Of a DNA stretch of 64,000 nt, positions 24,552 to 36,185 are shown piece after piece (within the stretch, counting starts at the first letter, position 1; each line of letters begins with the position of its first letter). Where the stretch lies: NCBI GenBank assembly GCA_903813345.2, contig CAIIXF020000006.1, positions 5,446,989 through 5,510,988 on the forward strand, read 5' to 3'. A program made the translations under genes and the position numbers. The notes under the pieces were generated by a model. That model searched no databases, had not been told where the DNA came from, and worked only from the letters and a program-made list of their open reading frames with translations. This DNA comes from Owenia fusiformis (taxonomy: Eukaryota > Annelida > Polychaeta > Sabellida > Oweniidae).

Positions 24552-26393
24552 AGTCTACTCTGCCCAAAGGCTGTACATCGATACATCATTAACTTTAACA
24601 ATGCTGTTCCATAAATGTTATATTTTGAGAACAAGTTATACCAGGAGCATAAACAGTCCACATGCTCTTGATGATATGGTATCACTGACACCATGGTTTG
24701 TTTCGAAGGATAGGATACAATCGTAATCATAACAGTGCAATAGAAACGACGAAGCGTAGTCGCTAATGTTTTCATTATTCTTCCTCATTGACTTGTCAGT
24801 TTGCTTCGGGCTATTGGGTTTGACATCGAGTGGACGCTGTTCACCTGCAGACTTGTCAGAATATAAGATAGTGAATGCACCTAGCTCAGAGAATGCACAT
24901 AGGGAATGCACTTAGGGGCATGCACAGACTGGCACATATTTAATTAGATCAACCGGGCATTTAACAGATTTTTTTGATTATAATGAAAACGAAAATCAGG
25001 TCATTATCTAAAATGCTTCCCGTCTTCACGTCTTTTTAACGCACAATTTGGGCGGCCAAACCCAGCAAAGTCATTGTCGCATTATTCAGCATAGATCTGA
25101 TTGGACGACAGGATAGAATATACAGAATCGGGACAAAGAGTGCAAATGAAATTACTACACAGTATGCTTATTTACGACAGTCGTAAGTCAATAAACACGA
25201 TGCACGATGTAGCGAATGACACAAGCAAATATACGTTACGTCGACGAAGAGAAGTTGTAAATAGCATTGGAATGAAATAATTGAGGGGTTATTATCAGCT
25301 TCTGGTGCACTGTTATGCTGTTATGACGAACAAAACGAGTAAAATCATTGGTTACCCTTGAGCCAAGATCGTGGATGTTGTTATTGGTATCGACTGTACC
25401 GTTGTATATCATCTATCATGAATATACTGTTGTTTTCAATATAAACCAACGCATATACAGAAACATCATAAATAAAGCAAAACAAACAAATTGATCGAAA
25501 TTTATGTTTTTGTTCGACTCGACCGACTTCAGTAAATTAGAAATATAGAAACAAGCATTCCGAAGTCGTTTGTCATAGTTATTTGACAACATTATGAAAA
25601 TAGCAAGTCGTCGGCTCATGTCAACCACATTGGAAAATATTTTTGACAAGAAATACATATTTGTACATCGAGACAAACTTTACAAAAAAGCTCCCGATTC
25701 ATGTTTCATTTTAGATCATTGTTATTATTTGGTAGAACATAGGCATATAAATATTATAAATGATATTATTTAAATGTCTAGTCTTAAAGTCAAGGAAAAG
25801 AAAAATGTCTAATTGCTAGGCTTAGTTAAAGTCACAATGCTTCTATATTTTGTTATAAATGTAACTGCTTAACGATTATTATGTCAGCATTCTCAAATCC
25901 AGGGTTCGTTTTTAGAAATATCGTGAATAACGTTTTGATTTACTATAAATCTTCGGGATATCTGTAAATGATGTCACATAAAAATTCTTACAATTTTCTG
26001 TTTATCCATCTCCCCAATTATCTCATCATCCTCTTCGCTCTCTTCATGGGGAATCCCGTTTGGATTATGTGTTAGAGTCAATTCACGTATATATTAAATC
26101 ACCTCTTCAGTTACAATAGGTGGGAAATACGAGACTGAGACTCAATAATTGCTGCAAATTCAAGACGGTGATTCAAACGTTTCGTGGGAAGGAAATAATT
26201 AATCCGTATGTTTTTCCAGGAACATATATGGCCCGACCTATGGGATGTTGAGCGCAAAACGCTTATTTCTTGAAATGTATACATTACCTTTATGACATAT
26301 TTTAAGCACAACAACATAACATAATTATTTCACGGGCCACGAATCTGGATTAATATTCCTTTTAAACGAAATGCCGATTATGTAAAAGAATTG
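24552..26393. other. 3' flank of the GPCR gene, no further gene seen
   Basis: AT-rich sequence with no exon I can support. Possible polyadenylation signals occur (for example caataaac near 25190), but none can be chosen with confidence. Confidence 0.4.
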
Positions 26394-26671
26394 TCATGAA
26401 TAGAAATGAATCGTTATGAATTACATTGCGTTGTAATGGCATGGATTGTAATGAATTGTTACGGATTGTAATTGATTGTAATTGATTGTAGTGGATTGTA
26501 ATGAATTGTTATGGATTGTATTGAAAAGTTATGGATTGTAATTGGTTGTAACGGATTGTTGAATTTCAATGAATTGTAATGAATTTCAATGAATTGTAAT
26601 AAATTTCAATGAATTGTAATGCATTTTAATGTATTGCAAAGGAATGTAGTGAATTGTAATGAATTGTATTT
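26394..26671 (+). repeat. Degenerate (aatgaattgt)n simple repeat
   Basis: Irregular tandem repetition of 10-11-base words such as ggattgtaat, gaattgtaat and gaatttcaat over about 280 bp. Non-coding. Confidence 0.85.
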
Positions 26672-27395
26672 GTGGTAAACGAAGTGATTCTATTTTTGTT
26701 ATACTTCAAATGTTTTATTAATAAATATTATTGTAAATGGTAATAAAATATGTATTTACAAATTAACTGTTTATAAATCTTTGTATAATCCAACGTGAGA
26801 GTACATCTCCGCTATGTGTATTCAAAACTGTTTAAAAATAGTTACAATTTGATACATAAGTCATTCAGTAATTTTGTTAAAATCATCTTGTCTTCTTCTT
26901 TAATAATAGCGTCATTTGCTTAACATATTTACAGATTAAGCATATTCACTCCCCTCAATAATGTCATTGTCAATAAATCTCATTTTGAATCACTTATCGT
27001 TTATATCTGGAGATTTAACTTGTAATAAAGTAACAAAATTAAAATCCAAACATTGCATTTCAAATGGAAAGTTCCGGTTGTCGAACCTATGGAAGAGGTT
27101 TATATATTTTAGTTCCTAGAGAGATTGACATGATTAATGATCATTATCCATGCCAGAAATTTACCAATTTTGAATTGGCGCGCGTGGTGAGATGTACGAG
27201 TATATTGTAGACTAAGAACAAAGTGCCATAAATGTGCAAATTGAACAAGAGTCATTGAGACACTTAGGAAAGGTTACGTTGAACATTTGAATCATTTGAT
27301 GAAAGGTGAGCACGGAAATTAATTGTTTAAAGCTTAGATATGTCAAAGAGTTCGAGCTCTTAACTATACAGTTACCAGTTAAACACCAGTGTATC

Positions 27396-28553
27396 CATAA
27401 CCATATGTTGACATGTGTGCCAAATCACGGTGGATTCGAACCACGTATTGACATGTGTGCCAATTCACGGTGGATTCGAACCATGTGTTGACATGTGTGC
27501 CAAGTCACGGTGGATTCGAACCACGTATTGACATGTGTGCCAATTCACGGTGGATTCGAACCATGTGTTGACATGTGTGCCAGGTCACGGTGGATTTAAA
27601 CCATGTGTTGACATGTGTACCAAGTCACGGTGGATTCGAACCATGTGTTGATATGTGTGCCAAGTCACGGTGGATTCAAACCATGTGTTGACATGTGTGC
27701 CAAGTCACTGTGGATTCGAACCATGTGTTGACATGTGTGCCAAGTCACGGTGGATTCAAACCATGTGTTGACATGTGTACCAAGTCACGGTGGATTCGAA
27801 CCATGTGTTGATATGTGTGCCAAGTCACGGTGGATTCAAACCATGTGTTGACATGTGTGCCAAATCACGGTGGATTCGAACCATGTGTTGACATGTGTGC
27901 CAAGTAACGGTGGATTCGAACCACGTATTGACATGTGTGCCAAGTCACGGTGGATTCAAACCATGTGTTGACATGTGTGCCAAATCACGGTGGATTCGAA
28001 CCATGTGTTGACATGTGTGCCAAATCACGGTGGATTCGAACCATGTGTTGACATGTGTGCCAAGTAACGGTGGATTCGAACCACGTATTGACATGTGTGC
28101 CAAGTCACGGTGGATTCAAACCATGTGTTGACATGTGTGCCAAATCACGGTGGATTCGAACCATGTGTTGACATGTGTGCCAAGTAACGGTGGATTCGAA
28201 CCACGTATTGACATGTGTGCCAAGTCACGGTGGATTCGAACCATGTGTTGACATGTGTGCCAAGTCACGGTGGATTCGAACCATGTGTTGACATGTGTGC
28301 CAAGTCACGGTGGATTCGAATCATGTGTTGACATGTGTGCCAAGTCACGGCGGATTCGAACCACGTATTGACATGTGTGCCAAGTCATGATGGATTCGAA
28401 CCACGTATTGACATGTGTGCCAAGTCACGGTGGATTCGAACCATATGTTGACATGTGTCCCAAGTCTTGGTGGATTCGAACCATATGTTGACATGTGTCC
28501 CAAGTCTCGGTGGATTCGAACCATATGTTGACATGTGTGTCAAGTCACGGTGG
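27396..28553 (+). repeat. 40-bp minisatellite with a Pol III box B in most units
   Basis: Twenty-eight or so units with exact 40-bp period, form ccatgtgttgacatgtgtgc + caagtcacggtggattcgaa. Read on the minus strand, each unit contains ggttcgaatcc, a perfect match to the box B consensus GGTTCGANTCC used by TFIIIC. By eye 21 of 28 units keep it, and the others have ggtttgaatcc, ggtttaaatcc or a lost final base pair. No convincing box A was seen next to it. The motif suggests descent from the T-arm of a tRNA or tRNA-derived SINE. Confidence 0.92.
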
Positions 28554-29760
28554 AGGTCACGGTATATTCATAACAATATATTGACATATGCTGCCAAATC
28601 ATGGTGTATTCATAACCATATGCTGTGAAGTCATGTTGTTCTCATTACCATATGTTGACATGTCCTGCCAAGTCACGGTCTGTTCATAACAATACGTTGA
28701 CATGGTATGCCAAGTCACGGTGTATCCATAACAATACGTTGACATGTTATGCCAAGTCACGGTGTATTCATAACAATACGTTGACATGTTATGCCAAGTC
28801 ACGGTGTATTTATAATAATACGTTGACATGTTATGCCAAGTCACGGTGTATTCATAACAATACATTGACATGTTATGCCAAGTCACGGTGTATTCATAAC
28901 AATACGTTGACATGTTATGCCAAGTCACGGTGTATTCATAACAATACGTTGACATGTTATGCCAAGTCACGGTGTATTCATAACAATGCGTTGACATGTT
29001 ATGCAAAGTTACAGTGTATTCATAACAATACGTTGACATGTTATGCCAAGTCACGGTGTATTCATAACAATGCGTTGACATGTTATGCAAAGTCACGGTG
29101 TATTCATAACCATATGTTGCGAAGTCACGTTACTGATTACCATATGTTGACATGTGTTGCAATGTCAGGGTGTATTCATAACCAAATGTTGACATATGTT
29201 GACAAGTCATGGTGTATTTATTATCATATGTTGCGAAGTCACGTTGTACTGATTACCATATGTTGACATGTGTTGCAATGTCACGGTGTATTCATAACCA
29301 AATGTTGACATATGTTGACAAGTCATGGTGTATTTATTATCATATGTTGCGAAGTCACGTTGTACTGATTACCATATGTTGACATGTGTTGCAATGTCAC
29401 GGTGTATTCATAACCAAATGTTGACATATGTTGACAAGTCATGGTGTATTCATTATCATATGTTGCGAAGTCATATTATTCTCATAACCATATGTTGACA
29501 TGTGTTGCAATGTCACGGTGTATTCATAACCAAATGTTGAAAAGTGTTACCAAGTCACGGTGTATTCATATCTGTTGATATGTCATGCCAAGTCACGGTG
29601 TACTCATTACCACATATTGACATATGACAAGTCACTGTGTACTCAAAACCATAATGTTGACATGTTATGCCAAGTCATGGTGTACTCATCACCAAGTGTT
29701 GCCAAGTAAGTGTGTACTCATAGCCATTATTGACATTTGTTGCCAAGTTACGGTTGAACT
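28554..29760 (+). repeat. 42-bp variant array descended from the 40-bp minisatellite
   Basis: Units such as ttgacatgttatgccaagtc + acggtgtattcataacaata retain tgacatg, gccaagtcacggtg and a cata core, but the box B has been replaced by gtattcataac. In the middle (about 28700-29100) the period is 42, a multiple of three. This keeps all frames free of stops and explains the long but meaningless open frames on both strands. Towards 29760 the repeats become irregular. Confidence 0.9.
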
Positions 29761-30148
29761 AACACATGTTTTTATTATCTGTTCTATTCATTATATCATA
29801 GATAAATACAAATATAGTTACTTACAGGCTGCTTCATACGTATGGTCACACTCTAAACTCATGTCTTGTAGTATTGTCACTCTATCATACTATATAAAAT
29901 ATATATGAAACCGCATGAAAAGGTTTTATATTAATATTATCAAACTTTGTTTTTTGTCTCAAGATTCACCATTAATGCTGTTTTGCATGGCGATCGTGTG
30001 GTTATCATAACAAGTTGTGTTGGCATCGAAATAGCACACATCAATTAAGACACTTGATATTGACTTTGGTAGAAAAACATAATTTGAATAATATTATATC
30101 AATTATCGTTTTGCCCAGTATCTACAACTTTCCAGTACATAACCCTTA
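29761..30148. other. Short intergenic stretch, nothing recognised
   Basis: AT-rich sequence between the minisatellite and the mariner-like element. No gene, repeat or site that I can support. Confidence 0.4.
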
Positions 30149-30960
30149 TACAGTGCGTCCCAAAAAACGCAACAAAAACATTGTAAAATCACAAAACTAG
30201 TGATGATTACATCAATTTCATTTAGTTTACCATGAAACCACGTGTCTCTCCTTTCCAATGATATGTCATTTGTTCATATCTGATCATGGACCACTGAAAA
30301 CCCATTGTTTTTTCACACATGGGTGAAAAGGCCTTTGTGCCAAGTTATGAAATATCAATCAACTGATCCTTATTGTGCAATCAGGTAAATCATTATGTAA
30401 TTGATACTGGGATTATATTCTTGTCACAAAATTTACATAACACAAGTTTCTGATTTTGATTTACTAAGAAAAAAGAAAAAAGAAAAAGAAAATTTAACTT
30501 TAAGTGTTCATCAGTATCCTTAATGGTTCAATTAAGAAAACATATGGAAAAAAGAAGTGGCATAAACAGTCATTGCCTGTCATCTTATGAAAGATTACTC
30601 ATGAAAGATTACATTCCTTGCCCTTTCACATGACCACTATTTCTCTACTCACAGAGACTGACTTGTGTCTCCATGTCGCAAACCTCTTTGAATCATCTGG
30701 GGTTCTGGCGGAGAGCAGCAACCTCATTGATGACTCTTTGTTAACTGTTGCAATGTCTAAAACTTGGTCCAGAGCAAATTTTGGCCCGTTGTACAAAAGG
30801 AATGATTATTCAGTGGTCTGCGGTCGTATATGAATAATTGACATACCATTGGAAAGAGGAGACATGTGGCTTCCTGGTAAATTAAATCAAAATGATGTAA
30901 TCATCACTGATTTGTGATTTTACAATCTCTTGTTTGTTGCGTTTTTTGGGACACACTGTA
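30149..30960. mobile_element. Non-autonomous mariner-like element with long TIRs
   Basis: Begins tacagtgcgtcccaaaaaac and ends with the inverted gttttttgggacacactgta. Similarity of the two arms extends inward for roughly 120 bp (for example tgtaaaatcacaaa against tttgtgattttaca, and the tacatca/tgatgta blocks). Ends starting TACAGTG with a TA dinucleotide fit the Tc1/mariner group. The interior of about 550 bp holds no transposase; a 71-codon open frame inside (30618-30833) shows no similarity I recognise. Confidence 0.8.
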
Positions 30961-31440
30961 CATCCAAGAGTTGTGGTTATCGGTGTTTTTGTAGCCAGTA
31001 TTTTATTGTATCATTAACATGAGTTATGCGATACTTTAGTTTTATCATGCAATATCTATATCAAACGACTATCATTATTGACTTTATGACAGTCTGATTT
31101 TATCATAACGTTTTGTCCTGGACAGCTTTCATTATTGAGGTGTCTCAGAAGTAAATCATTGTACATTTCTTCGGATCTAAAGACTCTGAAAAACTAACCA
31201 TTGTCTATTAAAGACGAGTATGCTGTTACTTAGAAACAACCCATTGACTACATAATTGTATGGTGCCACTCATTAGGGAGTTTAAGATTAACGTAAAAAT
31301 ATACGTATACCTATCCCTATCCGTATGTTTGTTACGAATGCGTATAGGTAATGCGCTTTGTAAAATGAGTTTAAGATTAACGTAAAAGTTACGGACCTAT
31401 CCGTATGAATGTTTGTGGAAGGCTTTTAAAGGTATGGCCT

Positions 31441-31448
31441 ATATAAAA
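31441..31448 (+). promoter_or_regulatory. TATA box of the Harbinger transposase
   Basis: The word atataaaa, preceded by ct, lies about 150 bp before the ATG of the transposase and follows the subterminal direct repeats. Position and sequence fit a core promoter. The transcription start was not located. Confidence 0.5.
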
Positions 31449-31594
31449 CACCTGTCTTTTTATTCCCTATGATACTATTTATAGTTTTTCACTCAACTTT
31501 TCATTCAACTTGAAATCACAATGATCATTTTTGGCTCCTCACTATAAATTGACCAGTGGTTGTTATTCAGTTTCGCTAGTATTTTACATTGAAC

Positions 31595-32638
31595 ATGGCT
31601 GGACCTTTGATGGCTTCTGTACTAAACGAGGAAGACGAAGATAACATGTTGATGTATTATTTGTTTGAACAAGAAGGAAAACTAGAAAGAGGACTCTTCG
31701 AAATAGATTTGGACAGTATAAGCAATGCAGACTGCAGATTATTGTTCAGGTTTGATAGGGAGGACATTTACAAGTTGGGCGAGACGCTACACATGCCTGA
31801 AACATTTCGTGGCTACAATGGTTCGATATCTAGTAAGATAGAGGGACTTTGTATGACACTCAGAAGATTATCTTATCCGAACAGATTGTATGACATGTGT
31901 AAGCGATTTGGTATGAGTTTAAACGCTTGCAGTATTCTGATCAATGAAGTAATTGACAGGATACATGATCAACACTCTCATCTTCTATCTGACCTCAATC
32001 AACCATGGTTGTCCAATGACAACATTGCTGAATATGCTGCAGCAGTGCATGCTAAAGCCCCGCTTGACAACATATTTGGCTTCATCGATGGAACGGCCAG
32101 ACCAGTGGCTCGGCCTTCCACTGGGCAAAAGTTACTTTATAGTGGACATAAAAGGGAGCATGTCCTCAAATTCCAAACGTTGATGCTTCCAAACGGTTTG
32201 ATCGGAAATCTTTTTGGTCCAGTAGAAGGGCGTCGCCACGATGCGGCAATGTTACGTCTCAGTGGTCTTCTCAATCAACTTGATCAACTCCCAGACTTAC
32301 CAAATGGAAACCCTGCAGCTTTATATGGAGATCCTGCATATCCCCAGTCTGCACATCTGATTGGACCATTTAGGCCTCCAAATATTACTCCTCAGCAGGA
32401 AAACTGTAATAAACAAATGTCATCGGTCAGAGACTCTGTCGAGTGGGGCTTTGGGAAAATTATTCAGGAATTCGCGTTTTTGGACTTCAAGAAAAATCTT
32501 AAAATACTTCTATCGCCAGTTGCAAAATATTACATCACAGGCACTCTTTTAACAAATTGTCACACATGTCTATATGGGAGTGAAGTTGGCAATTTCTTTG
32601 GATTGAAACCCCCAGTATTGGAATATTACATCGGTTGA
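31595..32638 (+). CDS. PIF/Harbinger-type DDE transposase (HARBI1-like)
   Basis: Uninterrupted 347-residue frame from ATG in good context (gaacatgg). It resembles the nuclease of the DDE_Tnp_4 superfamily, which cuts and joins transposon ends. A helix-turn-helix-like region at about 84-125 (LRRLSYPNRLYDMCKRFG) precedes the catalytic core. The triad is visible: D165 in GFIDGTARP, D246 in YGDPAYP and E283 in DSVEWGFGKI, with the family block GRRHDAAML at 212-220 between them. Length is close to the usual 350-400 residues. All catalytic residues and the full frame remain, so the copy is young or has been kept. A TATA box lies 150 bp upstream and AATAAA 62 bp after the stop. An upstream in-frame TTG is not needed. 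Family assignment is firm; whether it is a live transposon or a domesticated gene is open. Confidence 0.88.
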   Translation: MAGPLMASVLNEEDEDNMLMYYLFEQEGKLERGLFEIDLDSISNADCRLLFRFDREDIYKLGETLHMPETFRGYNGSISSKIEGLCMTLRRLSYPNRLYDMCKRFGMSLNACSILINEVIDRIHDQHSHLLSDLNQPWLSNDNIAEYAAAVHAKAPLDNIFGFIDGTARPVARPSTGQKLLYSGHKREHVLKFQTLMLPNGLIGNLFGPVEGRRHDAAMLRLSGLLNQLDQLPDLPNGNPAALYGDPAYPQSAHLIGPFRPPNITPQQENCNKQMSSVRDSVEWGFGKIIQEFAFLDFKKNLKILLSPVAKYYITGTLLTNCHTCLYGSEVGNFFGLKPPVLEYYIG

Positions 32639-32700
32639 TAGACTTGCTGATATGTTGTATTCACGTGTATAACATATTTTAATGAAAACAAATCATACAG

Positions 32701-32706
32701 AATAAA
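32701..32706 (+). terminator. Polyadenylation signal of the transposase gene
   Basis: AATAAA 62 bp downstream of the transposase stop codon, the expected place and sequence for mRNA 3'-end formation. Confidence 0.55.
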
Positions 32707-32929
32707 TTATTTACGACATGTTCATGTATTTTATCTTGGATGTTTTATATACTTATACTAATTAACTAATAAAATATTAGGAAAACCGCAGGTGTAAATA
32801 ATCCCAACAAACAAACTATACATCATGTGATGGTATGCTTGGGCAGCCACCTTGAATGGCTGAGCAAAAATAAAAAATGCCCCTTAAAATTCTAATCTAG
32901 ATTTGTTTAAGTTCAGCTCGGATGTCCAT

Positions 32930-33084
32930 TTACATTTTCTTTGCTAACAGTTCCAAGATAGCCTTATTCTGGGCTATTGCAACTTTCTTCTCCTCTGCTT
33001 CAACAGCCCATTTCTCCTTCTCCAGTTGTAATCTATTTCGATCGTTCTCCAACTTTGCACTAAGGTATTCTTCGAAGAAGTTAC
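32930..33084 (-). CDS. Terminal exon of a coiled-coil protein, probable Harbinger accessory (MADF/Myb-like) gene
   Basis: On the minus strand a good acceptor (catattttcag) is followed by a 155-base exon ending in a stop. It encodes about 50 residues: NFFEEYLSAKLE, then a charged helix rich in Glu, Lys and Leu (LQLEKEKWAVEAEEKK), ending ILELLAKKM. A C-terminal amphipathic helix of this kind is common in the Myb/SANT or MADF DNA-binding partner encoded convergently beside Harbinger transposases. The DNA-binding exon was not found. Upstream on the same strand are minisatellites and a possible further exon after ttcaatattcag (about 33397 downwards), whose best frame runs into a stop. The gene is probably broken or has exons I cannot join. 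The role as nuclear-import and DNA-binding partner is inferred from position only. Confidence 0.5.
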
Positions 33085-33099
33085 CTGAAAATATGATAT

Positions 33100-33290
33100 G
33101 ATAAACACTGGGAGAAAATATGTCTGAATATGATTCACACTGGAGACAGTATGTTTGAATATGATACACACTGAAGACAAAATGTCTAAATATGATACAC
33201 ATTGGAGACAATATGTTTGAATATAATAAACACTGGAGACAATATGTTTGAATATGCTACACACTGGAGACAATATGTCTGAATTTGAAA
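33100..33290 (+). repeat. 31-bp minisatellite
   Basis: About six units of the form ggagacaatatgtttgaata + tgatacacact, inside what would be an intron of the minus-strand accessory gene. One more unit lies at 33446-33472. Confidence 0.85.
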
Positions 33291-33472
33291 TTTTGAAAAT
33301 TTTCCCCTAGATTGTGCTTCGCGTGCCGTGCGCTTCATGCATGACCCGTCCATTCCCAAAAGTCGCCCCCTTCCTTGGCAAATCCTTCTGACCTCCCTGA
33401 ATATTGAATGATGGAATTTTGAATTGAATAAATTTAAAAAAAAATGTTTGAATATGTTACACACTGGAGACA

Positions 33473-33870
33473 TTTTTATAATATCTTACAGTATCAAAAA
33501 AGAATGTTTTACAATATCTTACAGAATCATTAAATAATGTTTTATAATATCTTACAGTATCATTAAAGAATGTTTTACAATATCTTACAGTATCATTAAA
33601 TAATGTTTTACAATATCTTTCAATATCATTAAATAATGTTTTACAATATCTTTCAGTATCATTTAATAATGTTTTGCAATATCTTTCAGTATCATTAATA
33701 ATATCTTTCAGTATCATTAAATAATGTTTTACAATATCTTTTAGTATCATTTAATAATGTTTTACAATATCTTTCAGTATCATTAATAATATCTTTCAGT
33801 ATCATTAAATAATGTTTTACAATATCTTTCAGTATCAATCAAATAATGTTTCACAATATCTAAAAGAATC
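33473..33870 (+). repeat. 33-bp minisatellite
   Basis: Roughly twelve units of acaatatctttcagtatcat + taaataatgtttt, some shortened to about 20 bp. The 33-bp period leaves one frame open on the minus strand, producing a spurious repetitive open frame. Confidence 0.88.
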
Positions 33871-35993
33871 ATTAACTAACAAGTGCAAAGGTCATCTTGA
33901 CTTTTGATTTTAATGTTTGAATTGACCGAGAACATCATCTGCAGTCATCCACCAGCCACTATGTCTTTTATGTCTCTGCAGGCGCCACGCCATGTATTAT
34001 TGCATTTGAACAAAACGAACGACATTGAACATCATTGTTTCTCACATGAATGTAATGAGATTCGTCATGATTTTGTTATCGATTCCGAGCCTTGTAATTA
34101 AGATAAACAATTTTGTATATCTGGCATTTGACTTTGGAATCGTTACCACAGAGGTACAGCTCATTGGGGTGATCATATAGATTACATTTGAATCATGATG
34201 CACATATGACTACAAAAGGGTGATTGAATGTACCAAGGATCTCATCGCCCAAACTATTTGAAACAGCTAGGAATAACTTTTTGACGATAAGAGGGCATGT
34301 CCAAAGTTCAAGCGAGATGCCTATCTCAAATTTGGTCCTAAAGATCAATCGAATTTGATCATTGGGGATGAGTAAAGAATCTAGGTGTAGTGTTTAAGAG
34401 TCTTAAGATTACGCAAATTACTACCCAAGAGTATATAAGACTATACTATGCAAAATGAAAGCTATTAAAATATTTCCGTTATACTGTATTCAGTGGTCAT
34501 TTCAATGGAGAATGGTCATTTCAGGAGATTGTTTCTCATGTTGATTAAGAAAGCACTATTGTAGATTATTTTGAAAACATTTTTAACCCCGGGTAGAGTA
34601 GATAATACTCGTATAACTACTCGTTATAACGTTATAATCATAAGCTCTAACTAATTGATTTGCCGTGGTAGCCTATTGTCGATCTTTGACTTATGTAATA
34701 TCAACTCAGACAAACACCTACCCGTTATCATTACACGCCCATCCACAACATAGAAGGCATTTCATGACCGGATGTGCATCCTGTCTCAGGCATAAATGTG
34801 CTAAATTACCCCTAATGAGTACCAATAACCTTACTCATTACGATCCTACGATCCTTCGTTAAACATACCTCCATGTAAACAAGATTTTTTAAGATGCAGA
34901 TTGTACCAGCAAAAATGTGGATAAGTATCTCTTGGGTAATCAAAACTACGTGTAATTACAATGTTAATACACCTACAGCATTTTGTTAGCCACCACATCT
35001 GTATTGTATTGCCATATCAGAGAGATAACTTGAAGATACAATTTACGCAATATACATTTTACGTGACAATTATCCATATTAGATAATAAAACAATCCATT
35101 ATTATAACAATTCAGCTTATCTTAATGACAAACACGTCTATTTAACATAACAGGTAACAGTACTCCTCCTTTAAAGAAATTATGTTGCCCCGGATTTTAA
35201 CATGCTCGTATTTGTTTTACAAATATAAAACTTTAATAGGGTATCGGCTTGAATCAAGGAATCTTATCTCCATTTTAATCCATTGACTAAATGGATGCAT
35301 TCGTCATGAGATTAAAGAAACATGGTTTCTGTGGTACTATTTGCACACATAGCTCATTAAATTCTTCAAGCATTACACGAGCGATTATTAATGAATACAA
35401 ATGGCACTTCATCATGTTGTTTCACAATATTAAAGCAATCATTTCTCTTATCTTGTCTCTTCTAGGTATATCAGACAAGGAAGAAACAAAAGAAAGCCAA
35501 TCGGGCCTCAGCATCAGCTTTTATATTGTGATGCAATATTATCAGAGATTCGGGATCAATCATGAGTACACATTTAGGCCGCGTTTTTGAAGTGCCCGCG
35601 GTGCAAGTGAATTGCGTAATATTTAGTAATAAGATTTCCCCTAGGTATCACGGAAAGAACAATAAGCCCCTGAGGTGCAAATTACATGGTCACCTTTTTT
35701 CAACAAAAACCAAGCGCACTTACACTACTACTACAGTACTTATGCCTGAGTCACATTTGCTCTGATCCAATGGCCGGTGTGTGTTTCATTTCCCCGTCAT
35801 CGTTGGTTGGGTTTCGTTTTAACCAATATTTTATTACATTAAAGATTCGTGCAAGGTCATTTCCACATTCATCAAAAGCAAAATGCTTATGTCTATATGA
35901 CCTGATCTTAAAAGGATTAAGACCCAAGAAGAAATGACACAGAAGAAAGATAAAGTCTAACTACCTGATATATATGATGGACTTAGTGTCTAG
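33871..35993. other. No gene recognised
   Basis: About 2.1 kb of AT-rich sequence with scattered short open frames (for example 33904-34101, 34665-34862, 35291-35590) that show no domain, repeat or consistent splice structure. A pyrimidine-rich acceptor, tcttgtctcttctag, at 35452-35466 is followed by an exon-like stretch, but its frame is ambiguous. Confidence 0.35.
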
Positions 35994-36185
35994 TCGCTTT
36001 GGCCGCTGTTCGACTGTGCCGCGTACAAAAATAGACAATTTTCGGATATAAACTTTGAAGCTTTTTTAATTGAAATTAAAAAGACAAAACTACATGAAAC
36101 AGTGCAAGCAAGTGAGGATGATGAGATGTCAAGTATGTCAAGCTTTGTCCCTATGGGGGAAGGTGATACTGTTTCTACGCCTTAA
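35994..36185 (+). CDS. Possible terminal exon, unknown protein
   Basis: After the acceptor-like gtgtctag an open frame of 63 codons ends in TAA. It starts SLWPLFDCAAYKN and includes FEAFLIEIKKTK; its acidic, Ser/Met-rich tail includes EDDEMSSMSSFVPMGEG. Composition looks more protein-like than neighbouring frames. There is no in-frame ATG near the start, so if real it is a last exon. No polypyrimidine tract precedes the acceptor and no partner exon was identified. Function unknown. Confidence 0.25.
   Translation, partial: SLWPLFDCAAYKNRQFSDINFEAFLIEIKKTKLHETVQASEDDEMSSMSSFVPMGEGDTVSTP

Larger units (their letters stand above)
31276..33420. mobile_element. PIF/Harbinger DNA transposon (boundaries approximate)
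   Basis: Contains an intact DDE transposase (plus strand) and, convergent to it, a coiled-coil exon (minus strand). This two-gene layout is typical of PIF/Harbinger elements. The left side has gagtttaagattaacgtaaa twice as a direct subterminal repeat (31278-31298 and 31367-31387). A possible left terminus is gggagtttaag, preceded by a TTA that could be the usual TWA target site. No matching inverted end was found on the right, where minisatellites begin. The right boundary is therefore unknown and the element may be damaged or longer. Confidence 0.55.

Noticed and set aside
28599-29266. 165- and 213-codon frames with repeated NMSTYCYEYT or CIHNNTLTCY motifs
   Set aside because: Product of the 42-bp minisatellite, present on both strands at once.
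31589-31594. Start of the Harbinger transposase two codons earlier at TTG
   Set aside because: The ATG at 31595 has good context; a non-ATG start is unnecessary.
33292-33397. Extra exon of the Harbinger accessory gene after ttcaatattcag on the minus strand
   Set aside because: The best frame (GQKDLPRKGATFGNGRV...) runs into a stop before any good donor, so it cannot be joined to the terminal exon.
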